From Sphingomonas sp. dw_22 (GTDB lineage Bacteria; Pseudomonadota; Alphaproteobacteria; Sphingomonadales; Sphingomonadaceae): a stretch of 48,685 bases of DNA. The notes below the pieces were generated by a model. That model had not been told where the DNA came from and did not search any database. It saw nothing but the letters and a program-made list of their open reading frames with translations. Positions within the stretch are counted from its first letter, which is position 1. Each line of letters begins with the position of its first letter. Positions 42,809 to 48,685 of this stretch are shown here, one piece after another. The stretch covers positions 1-48,685 of the forward strand of contig NZ_JAAVVE010000033.1 of NCBI RefSeq assembly GCF_018449795.1. Direction: 5' to 3'. The position numbers were made by a program, and so were the translations under genes.

Positions 42809-42884
42809 GGGCGGTTAGCTCAGTTGGTAGAGCATCTCGTTTACACCGAGAGGGTCGGCGGTTCGAGACCGTCACCGCCCACCA
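42809..42884 (+). tRNA. tRNA-Val (anticodon TAC)
   Basis: A 76-base tRNA with CCA encoded. Acceptor GGGCGGT pairs with ACCGCCC. The D arm is GCTCAGTTGGTAGAGC. The anticodon stem TCTCG/CGAGA encloses TTTACAC, so the anticodon is TAC (Val). The T arm CGGCGGTTCGAGACCGTC is normal. An independent gene, not in a cluster. Confidence 0.97.
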
Positions 42885-42926
42885 TTTCCGATACGAGGAC
42901 GGCTGGACCGGCATCGCTGACGATAA

Positions 42927-42957
42927 GCGGCCGACGCGGGGTTTCCGCGCCGGCCGC
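42927..42957. terminator. Bidirectional hairpin between tRNA-Val and the SDR gene
   Basis: GCGGCCG-A-CGCGG (42927-42939) pairs with CCGCG-C-CGGCCGC (42945-42957) around a five-base loop; the only mismatch is A-C. It lies between the 3' ends of the tRNA and the convergent SDR and could terminate both. There is no T-run. Confidence 0.5.
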
Positions 42958-42974
42958 CTGTCCGGAGGGCATTG

Positions 42975-43874
42975 TCAGGCAATGCGGGGGGTGAGCAGAT
43001 CCTCCAGATCGATGTTGCGATACATTTCGCGGCGCACCCGATCGGCGACGGCGTTGACCACTTCCGCGCCGTCCTGCGACGGATCGACATGGACGCGGAA
43101 CGGGCGCTTGCCGAACGGCGTGTCGACCACCCGGACGATCGCCTGCGCCACTTCGGCCGGATCGGCATCGGCGGGTTCCAGGCTCGCTAGGCCCTTCAGC
43201 GCCTTGTCGGTGATGCCCGCATAGGGGCCGGTCTCATATTCGGCGGCACGCGCCGTGTCCGCGGGGGAGCCGCTATGGGCGAAGTGGTTGGTCCCCTTGG
43301 TGAAGGCGCCCGGCACCATGATCGTCGTCTCGATACCCCACAAAGCCAGCTCGGTGGAGTAGGACACCGCCAACGCATCCATCGCCGCCTTGGCCGCGAA
43401 ATAGGGCGCGAGGAACGGTGGGGTGCCGCCGCGCGTCGAGGAGGAACCGACCCAGACCAGCAGGCCCTTGCCCTGCTTGCGCAGGAGCGGCAGAGCGGCG
43501 CGGTTCACGCGCTGGGTGCCCAGCACGTTGACGTCGTACTGCTGGATATACTGTTCCGGCGTGAACGCCTCGGCCGGGCCGAACATCATGTGCCCGGCAT
43601 TGTGGACGATCACGTCGAGCCGACCGGCATCGGCGAGGATATGGGCGACCGCCGCTTCCGACGAGGTGTCGGACTGGACGTCGAGCTCGACGGTGCGGAG
43701 ATCGACCTGCTGCTCGGCGGCCCAGGCCGCGACGGCGGCGACCTGGGGGGCGTTACGGCCCTGGGTTTCGCGCATCGAGGCGTAGACAATGTGGCCTGCG
43801 GTGGCGAGCGCGCGGGCGGTCATCAGGCCGAAGCCCGAAGACGCGCCGGTGACGAGGATGACATGCTTGGTCAT
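42975..43874 (-). CDS. Short-chain dehydrogenase/reductase
   Basis: A 299-residue NAD(P)-dependent oxidoreductase. The nucleotide motif is ILVTGASSGFGLMTARALA. VHNAGHMMFGPAE is the N-A-G block, the Ser is in VWVGSSSTRGG, and the catalytic pair is YFAAKAAMDAL (Tyr-x-x-x-Lys). Arg in the second strand (ASMRETQG) favours NADP. The long C-terminal region is of the 'extended classical' kind; the substrate is unknown. It follows another SDR on the same strand after 35 bases and is under likely control of the divergent LysR gene. Confidence 0.92.
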   Translation of the reverse strand: MTKHVILVTGASSGFGLMTARALATAGHIVYASMRETQGRNAPQVAAVAAWAAEQQVDLRTVELDVQSDTSSEAAVAHILADAGRLDVIVHNAGHMMFGPAEAFTPEQYIQQYDVNVLGTQRVNRAALPLLRKQGKGLLVWVGSSSTRGGTPPFLAPYFAAKAAMDALAVSYSTELALWGIETTIMVPGAFTKGTNHFAHSGSPADTARAAEYETGPYAGITDKALKGLASLEPADADPAEVAQAIVRVVDTPFGKRPFRVHVDPSQDGAEVVNAVADRVRREMYRNIDLEDLLTPRIA

Positions 43875-43909
43875 GACTTTATTCCTTCGATAGGAGGTTC
43901 GTTCAGGGT

Positions 43910-44650
43910 TCAGATGATCCCGCCATTGGCGCGCAGCGTCTGACCGTTGATCCAGGCGGCGTCCGGGCCGGCGAGGAAGGCAACCGCCGCGGCGATGTCT
44001 TCGGGCTGGCCGAGCCGCTCCAGCGGGGCCATCTTCGCCAGGCGATCGATCACCTCCTGGGGCTTGCCGTCGAGGAACAGCTTGGTGGCCGTCGGTCCCG
44101 GCGCGATCGCGTTGACGGTGATGTTGCGGCCGCGCAGCTCCTTGGTGAGCACGCTGGTCATCGCCTCGACCGCGGCCTTGGTCGCCGCATAGACGCCGTA
44201 GGTCGGCTGGAGCAGGCCCGTCACGCTCGACGAGATGTTGACGATGCGGCCACCGTCGCGCAGCCGGCGCGAGGCTTCGCGCAGGGTGTTGAACACGCCC
44301 TTCAGATTGATCGCGACCTGGCGATCGAACAGCGCGTCGTCGCTCTCGGCGATCGTCGCGAGCTGCATGACGCCGGCATTGTTGACCAGTACGTCCACGC
44401 CGCCGAACGCCGCTTGTGCGGTGTCGAACAGACGGGCGACGGCGACCGGATCGGCGATGTCGGCCTGTGCGGCGACGGCGCGGCCGCCATTGCCTTCGAT
44501 TCTGGCCACCAGTGCCTCGGCGGGGGCGGCGTTGCCGGCATAGTTGACGACGACGGTGAAGCCGTCACGGGCGAGGCGCTCGGCGATCGCGGCGCCGATG
44601 CCGCCGGAGGCGCCGGTGACGATCGCGACCTTGTTGCTGTTGTCGGTCAT
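43910..44650 (-). CDS. Short-chain dehydrogenase, FabG-like
   Basis: A 246-residue classical SDR. VAIVTGASGGIGAAIAERLA, NAGVMQLATIAE, INLKGVFNTLRE, VNISSSVTGLLQPTYGVYAA (Ser and Tyr) then TKAAVEAMT (Lys) and the closing 'R-L-G-Q-P-E-D-I-A ... G-Q-T-L-R-A-N-G-G' are all present. AAGGAGAAAGTCC lies before ATG 44650. It is the first gene of the two-SDR operon and is divergent from LysR. A 3-ketoacyl-ACP reductase role is not implied by similarity alone. Confidence 0.92.
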   Translation of the reverse strand: MTDNSNKVAIVTGASGGIGAAIAERLARDGFTVVVNYAGNAAPAEALVARIEGNGGRAVAAQADIADPVAVARLFDTAQAAFGGVDVLVNNAGVMQLATIAESDDALFDRQVAINLKGVFNTLREASRRLRDGGRIVNISSSVTGLLQPTYGVYAATKAAVEAMTSVLTKELRGRNITVNAIAPGPTATKLFLDGKPQEVIDRLAKMAPLERLGQPEDIAAAVAFLAGPDAAWINGQTLRANGGII

Positions 44651-44775
44651 GGACTTTCTCCTTGTCTGCCCGCCGGGGGGCGGCGGCTGATGAGGAGTAT
44701 TTGCGCGTTTCCCCGCGGAAGATAATCGGGCATGAACCGGCATCACTATCCGAACCAGCGAACAATGGAGCGAGC

Positions 44776-45684
44776 ATGGACCGGTTCGATGCGATGCGCG
44801 TCTTCACCAGGATCGTGGAGCGCAGGAGTTTCACCAGGGCGGCCGACGATCTCGGCCTGCCGCGCAGCTCGGTGACCGATGCGGTCAAGGGGCTGGAGGC
44901 GCGGCTGGGCGTCCGCCTGCTCCAGCGCACGACGCGCCATGTCAGCCCCACGCTGGACGGGGAAGCCTATTACCGGCGCTGCGTGAACCTGATCTCCGAT
45001 CTGGAGGATGCCGAGGCGGGGTTCACCGGGGTCAAGCCGTCCGGCCTGGTGCGGATCGACGTGCATGGCACGCAGGCGCGCCATTTCCTGCTGCCCGGCC
45101 TGCCGCGCTTCCTGGAGACCTATCCGGATGTGCGCCTGCACATCGGCGAATCGAACCAGGCGCTCGACATGGTGCGCGAGGGGTTCGACTGCATGCTGCG
45201 TGCGGGCGAGCTCACGGTGGACAGCGCGCTGATCCGCCGCCGTCTGGCGACGCTGGAGCGCGGTACCTTCGCTAGCCCGGATTATCTAAGCCGGTTCGGC
45301 ACGCCCCAGACGGTGGATGCGCTGGAGGCTGACGGGCACCGCATGGTCGGCTTCTATGCGCCCGATGCGCCCGAGGTGGCGCCGTTCGATTTCCTAGTGG
45401 ACGGCAAGTCGCGCCGGGTGTCGCTGCCTTCGTTCATCACTGTGACCGGCCCCGAGACCAATATCGCCTCGGCCTGTATGGGGCTGGGCCTGATCCAGGT
45501 ACCGCGCTATCGCGCCGCCGCCGAACTGGCGGCCGGCAGGCTGGTCGAGGTGCTGCCGCAATTCCCGGCATCGGCGCTGCCGGTCCATGTCCTCTATTCG
45601 CACACGCGCCAGTTGTCGCCGCGCCTGCGGGTGGTGATCGACTGGATGGCCGAGCAGTTCAGATCAACGGACACGCCGGAATAG
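44776..45684 (+). CDS. LysR-family transcriptional regulator
   Basis: A 302-residue regulator with an N-terminal winged helix-turn-helix (FDAMRVFTRIVERRSFTRAA then LGLPRSSVTDAVKGLEARLG, LLQRTTRHVSPTLDG) and a periplasmic-binding-like effector domain from about residue 88. It belongs to the CrgA/DmlR-like group by its 'F-x-R-I-V-E-x-x-S-F-T-R-A-A' start. It is divergent from the two SDR genes across 125 bases, the classic LysR arrangement; GATA-N18-TATC is present there as a loose dyad. Confidence 0.93.
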   Translation: MDRFDAMRVFTRIVERRSFTRAADDLGLPRSSVTDAVKGLEARLGVRLLQRTTRHVSPTLDGEAYYRRCVNLISDLEDAEAGFTGVKPSGLVRIDVHGTQARHFLLPGLPRFLETYPDVRLHIGESNQALDMVREGFDCMLRAGELTVDSALIRRRLATLERGTFASPDYLSRFGTPQTVDALEADGHRMVGFYAPDAPEVAPFDFLVDGKSRRVSLPSFITVTGPETNIASACMGLGLIQVPRYRAAAELAAGRLVEVLPQFPASALPVHVLYSHTRQLSPRLRVVIDWMAEQFRSTDTPE

Positions 45685-45751
45685 GGCGCCGCCGCCGGTC
45701 AAGCCTGCCCCTCCGCAACGCCGTGGTGCGGGTCTGGGCCCGGTCCCCGAA

Positions 45752-46117
45752 TCAGCTTGCCGTGAAGATCGGCGCGCCGGCCGCGTTGTAGCGGATAGTG
45801 ACATAGGCATTGTCGCAGACATTGATGCCCGACCAGATCGCCGAGGTGCCGTCCTCGAACGTGGCCTTCACATCATATTTGCAGCCCTCGCCCTTGTCGA
45901 AATGGACAGTCATCTTGGCGCTGTTCTTTAGCAGGGCGTCTTTCTTGTACTCGGGATCGACCTTGTTGGCGACCCAGCTATTGACGCCGGTGGCGGATAT
46001 CTCGACCGTCTTGATCGATTTGCCGCTGTTGTTGGTGAGAACGAAGTCCCAATCGTCGGCGAGCGCGGGTGTGGCGACCATCAGAGCCGCAGCCACCGTT
46101 ATCAGTGTGATGCGCAT
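45752..46117 (-). CDS. Exported hypothetical protein
   Basis: A 121-residue periplasmic protein. A clear signal peptide (ITLITVAAALMVATPALA, cut before DDWD) is followed by a small beta-rich domain, DWDFVLTNNSGKSIKTVEIS, with a likely disulfide between Cys in EGCKYDVKAT and NVCDNAYVTI. I recall no named family. It is alone, converging on LysR. Confidence 0.65.
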   Translation of the reverse strand: MRITLITVAAALMVATPALADDWDFVLTNNSGKSIKTVEISATGVNSWVANKVDPEYKKDALLKNSAKMTVHFDKGEGCKYDVKATFEDGTSAIWSGINVCDNAYVTIRYNAAGAPIFTAS

Positions 46118-46187
46118 TGCATTTCCCCTCCTGTTGTAAGGGATAAACTGCGCCTCTGCGCCGCTTTCGGCAAGTACGTAGCCTTGC

Positions 46188-46751
46188 CTATAGCGCGCGG
46201 ACCAGACGCACCGCGCAGGCGATCCAGGGCGGATCGGCGACGACCTGCTGGCGGCCGCCGGCGCCGAGCGGAAGCAGGTGAAGCTTGCCCTCCTCGCGCC
46301 CGATCAGCCGGCCGAACAGGAAGCGCCCGGCGGGGCGCGGCACCAGCACGTCGCGGTTGAGCGCGGTGGCGAACGCTTCGGGTGCCAGCGAGGTGCACCA
46401 GATCGCGTCGCCCGTCCGATAATCGCCGATCCCGCCCGAGACGGTGATCGCGACCATGCCCTGTTCGCCGCGCGGCGGGACGACTGATGCGGGGTGGCGC
46501 GGCGCCTGCGCGCCTTCGCTGTCGAGCAGGGCGGCGACCGGAATTTCGGGCCGGTCGGGCAGGCGGACCAGATCGGCGGCATCGACGTCGAGCGCCGCCG
46601 CGATGCGATTGAGCCAGCCGACCGAGACGGTGCGCGTGCCAGTCTCGAGCCTGCCGATCGTCTGGGCGGTGGTGGGGGGCACGCAGCGCAGCGCCACTTC
46701 CTCAAGCGTAAGCCCCTTGGCGCGGCGGACTTCGCGGATGGCGGTGATCAT
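46188..46751 (-). CDS. XRE-family regulator with S24/LexA-like C-terminal domain
   Basis: A 187-residue protein. The helix-turn-helix covers about 3-60 (IREVRRAKGLTLEEVALRCV, then AQTIGRLETGTRTVSVGWLN). The C-terminal region from about 95 (VAITVSGGIGDYRTGDAIWC, then NRDVLVPRPAGRFLFGRLIG and LLPLGAGGRQQVV) resembles the fold of S24 peptidase-like repressors, but the Ser/Lys catalytic residues are not identifiable, so self-cleavage is doubtful. AACCGGTT overlaps its start region as a likely operator. It is divergent from the DUF6456 gene. Confidence 0.72.
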   Translation of the reverse strand: MITAIREVRRAKGLTLEEVALRCVPPTTAQTIGRLETGTRTVSVGWLNRIAAALDVDAADLVRLPDRPEIPVAALLDSEGAQAPRHPASVVPPRGEQGMVAITVSGGIGDYRTGDAIWCTSLAPEAFATALNRDVLVPRPAGRFLFGRLIGREEGKLHLLPLGAGGRQQVVADPPWIACAVRLVRAL

Positions 46752-46764
46752 GCGGTGGCCCCTT

Positions 46765-46772
46765 AACCGGTT
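46765..46772. promoter_or_regulatory. AACCGGTT dyad upstream of the XRE regulator
   Basis: An eight-base perfect palindrome, followed by a further TTGGTT half, lies 14 bases before the XRE start and 69 before the DUF6456 start. It fits an XRE operator for both divergent genes. Confidence 0.4.
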
Positions 46773-46840
46773 TGGTTTTTCGCTTTCCTACAGATGTGCC
46801 GTCATGGCAAGGGGTGCGAATCGGAACAAAGGAAGAACTT

Positions 46841-47320
46841 ATGCGCGAGCTGGTGGAGCGGGAGGTCGAGGACGGGCTTGTGGCGGCGGGTCGGGCGACA
46901 GGGCGCCGTCGGTGCAGCGTGACCGTCAACCTGGCCGAATCGCCGCTGTCGTGGTTGCGGGCGCGGGGGCATGTGAGTGCGCGGCAATATGAGGCGGGCG
47001 AGCGAGTGCGCGCCGATTACGAGATGGCGGCACTGGGCCCGCGCGTGACGATGCGCTGGGATGCGGCACCGGCGGCGCGCGGGCGGAAGGGCGTGCCGGG
47101 AGCGCTCGATCCGACGCTGGCGCAGATCGCGGCGAAGCGACGGTTCGACGGCGCGGTGACGGCGGCGGGGCCGGGGCTGGCCGATATCGTGTGGCGTGTC
47201 GTCTGTGCGGGCGAGGGGCTGGCGGTCGCCGAGAAGGCGCTGGGCTGGCCGAGCCGCGCGGGCAAGCTGGTGCTGGGATTGGCGCTCGATCGGGTGGCGG
47301 ATCACTATGGGTTGAAATGA
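46841..47320 (+). CDS. DUF6456 domain protein
   Basis: A 159-residue protein. Residues about 30-155 match DUF6456: ESPLSWLRARGHVSARQYEA, GERVRADYEMAALGPRVTMR, and LADIVWRVVCAGEGLAVAEK then LGWPSRAGKLVLGLALDRVA. The pattern suggests a helical DNA-binding protein related to those next to repressors in alphaproteobacteria; function is unknown. AAAGGAAGAACTT precedes ATG 46841. It overlaps the DUF2339 gene by 16 bases, converging. Confidence 0.82.
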   Translation: MRELVEREVEDGLVAAGRATGRRRCSVTVNLAESPLSWLRARGHVSARQYEAGERVRADYEMAALGPRVTMRWDAAPAARGRKGVPGALDPTLAQIAAKRRFDGAVTAAGPGLADIVWRVVCAGEGLAVAEKALGWPSRAGKLVLGLALDRVADHYGLK

Positions 47321-48585
47321 GGGGCGTCGGCGGCGGGCTTGCCGACGAAGCGGCCATAGGCCCAGCCGATGCCGATCAGCGCCACGCCCAGCGCCAAGAA
47401 GGAGAGGATGCGCAGCACGCCGTCCAGCGCGGAGGCGTCGATCAGGAAGACCTTGAAGGTGACCAGGGTGAGCAGCGCGAGGCCGGCGATGCGCAGGTCG
47501 TGCGCGGTGGTGACGATGCCGCGCCATAGCCAGAACAGCGCGATAGCGAGGAGTGCGGCGGAGTAGCCGCCATTCTCGGCGGTGCCGATCGGGCCGGTGA
47601 GCAGGCTGCCATGCGCGGCCTGGCGGACGGCGGCGAGTGCTGCGACCAAGGTCAGCACGGCCGCACCGGCGCGGATCGGTGGTTTGGCCGGGAGCGTCCA
47701 GAGCCAGGCGGCGGTGAGCGCGGTATGGAGGACGGCGGCGTTGAGCAGCGGAATGCCGCCGACCTGCTGGTCCACCCAGGCGGGGTTCAGCACCACGCAA
47801 TCGAACCAGGCGAAGCGGCAGAGGCCGAGCGTGAACAGCACGCCGCCCAGGCTTCGGAGGTGGCCTTTGTGCAGCAGGAACCAGCCAGAGGCGAGGCATG
47901 CCTGGGTGAACAAGGCGCGCTCGACGAACCCCAGCGCGACGAAGCGGGGGAGCGTGGCGATGGCGAAGACGTGCTTGGCGAGGGCGTAGAGCAGCAGGAT
48001 GCCCAGCGTGATCGCCGCAGCGCCGGTGAAGCGCCGTGCCCGGCCGAACTGACGCGAGTCGAGCAGGAACAGCAGCGCCGCCGCGATGGGCAGGGCGAGC
48101 GTGCGGAACAGCGTGCCGAGCTCGGGCAGGCGTTGATAGGGCAGGCGATCGCCGGCGACCGATCCGAATACGAGATCGGCCAGCGCCATGATCGGGAGCG
48201 CGGCGGCGAGGAGGGCGGCCAGGAAGGGCAGGACGGGGAGGGCGAACAGCATCGGCGCGCGGGCGATGCGCGCCCAGCCGGCAAGCGCCACCAGAACGAG
48301 CGTGAGGGGGATCGCGAGCCAGGTGTCGGGGAAGAACTGGGCGAGGCCGAGCGCGGCGAGCAGCCCGCCGAGCGCGGTTGCGCCGGTGAGGGCGAGGTCG
48401 TCTTCGTCGCTGCGCAGCCGCCAGGCGAGGCCGGCGCAGGCGGCCGCAGCGATCAGCTCCAAGGCACCCCAGGCATAAGGCGACAGCAGCGACGGCGCGC
48501 AGCCATGGGCGACCAGCAGCAGGCCGCCCGACCCCCTGTTGCCCTGTTTAGCCCAGCCGGCCCGCCCCGACTGAGCCCAAGCCAC
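47305..48585 (-). CDS. DUF2339 membrane protein, N-terminally truncated
   Basis: The visible 426 residues comprise about 13 hydrophobic segments (for example LLAALGLAQFFPDTWLAIPL, GRARRFTGAAAITLGILLLY, RALFTQACLASGWFLLHKGH, LLTLVTFKVFLIDASALDGV, LRILSFLALGVALIGIGWAY) ending GRFVGKPAADAPHFNP. This is the C-terminal half of DUF2339, whose full members are around 900 residues. Sense is lost before about 48525: WAQSGRAGWAKQGNRG is unlike the family and an in-frame stop lies just upstream of GTG 48585. The cause is probably poor sequence at the end of the window, so the true gene likely continues. Function unknown. Confidence 0.8.
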   Translation of the reverse strand: MAWAQSGRAGWAKQGNRGSGGLLLVAHGCAPSLLSPYAWGALELIAAAACAGLAWRLRSDEDDLALTGATALGGLLAALGLAQFFPDTWLAIPLTLVLVALAGWARIARAPMLFALPVLPFLAALLAAALPIMALADLVFGSVAGDRLPYQRLPELGTLFRTLALPIAAALLFLLDSRQFGRARRFTGAAAITLGILLLYALAKHVFAIATLPRFVALGFVERALFTQACLASGWFLLHKGHLRSLGGVLFTLGLCRFAWFDCVVLNPAWVDQQVGGIPLLNAAVLHTALTAAWLWTLPAKPPIRAGAAVLTLVAALAAVRQAAHGSLLTGPIGTAENGGYSAALLAIALFWLWRGIVTTAHDLRIAGLALLTLVTFKVFLIDASALDGVLRILSFLALGVALIGIGWAYGRFVGKPAADAPHFNP

Positions 48586-48600
48586 TGCTCACCGCACAGT

Positions 48601-48685
48601 CGGGGGTGCGGTGGGGGCGCGGTCCGGGGGGGTGGGTGTCGGCGTCGTGGGGGGACGGGGTTGGTGTCGGTTCGGTCGGGGTCTT
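48601..48685. other. Anomalous G/T-rich terminal sequence
   Basis: The last 85 bases contain a single A and long runs of G with scattered T. This is unlike any other part of the window. It is most likely an unreliable contig end rather than biology. Confidence 0.7.

Overview
The window looks like chromosome from a sphingomonad (Alphaproteobacteria, Sphingomonas or a close relative). The grounds are the high G+C content, a CcrM-type GANTC methyltransferase, an Oar-like TonB receptor, a lepB-rnc-era cluster, an aa3-oxidase subunit IV gene beside a three-subunit transhydrogenase locus, and several families common in sphingomonads (DUF6456, DUF6491, DUF4136-like). All calls come from reading the sequence and translations; no database search was run.

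Layout. 1-2.9 kb: a lipoprotein, a DUF1508 mini-protein, mscL, a PilZ-like protein and a badly broken DUF4239 pseudogene. 2.9-16.6 kb: an accessory stretch with a TonB receptor, a DeoR regulator, a POT transporter, a Tat-exported phospholipase C, a histidine kinase/receiver pair, a zinc alcohol dehydrogenase, and a flavin reductase divergent from an HxlR regulator. It is littered with remnants (MFS, two SDRs, one MarR). It ends at a tRNA-Arg(CCG) gene whose 3' end is repeated, in direct orientation, at 2910-2922, which is what an old tRNA-integrated island would leave. 16.7-31.8 kb: housekeeping genes, namely nth-dapB, a sirtuin, the overlapping block glmM-DUF1272-thiD/VOC-rnhB, two transporters, pgi-gor, lepB-rnc-era and an RNA ligase/phosphodiesterase. 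31.8-41.6 kb: ccrM behind a promoter region dense in GANTC sites, folP with a glycosyltransferase, an NtrC-type regulator, and the subunit IV-pntA-pntA2-pntB operon, into which a DUF559 gene flanked by 49-bp inverted repeats has been inserted. 41.7-48.7 kb: a winged-helix regulator with a receiver-like N-terminus, tRNA-Val(TAC), two SDRs divergent from a LysR regulator, a XRE regulator divergent from a DUF6456 gene, and a DUF2339 membrane protein cut off by an abnormal, almost A-free terminal sequence.

How genes work together. Many neighbours overlap by stop/start codons (dapB/nth, glmM/DUF1272/thiD/rnhB, the two transporters, pgi/gor, lepB/rnc, folP/glycosyltransferase), so coupled translation is widespread. 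The observations most worth following are the candidate tRNA-Arg island, the GANTC/DnaA-box promoter of the methyltransferase that itself modifies GANTC, the DUF559 unit with compensating changes in its terminal repeats, the ThiD-VOC fusion, a CTG start for rnc, and a receiver protein with Asn in place of the phosphorylated Asp.
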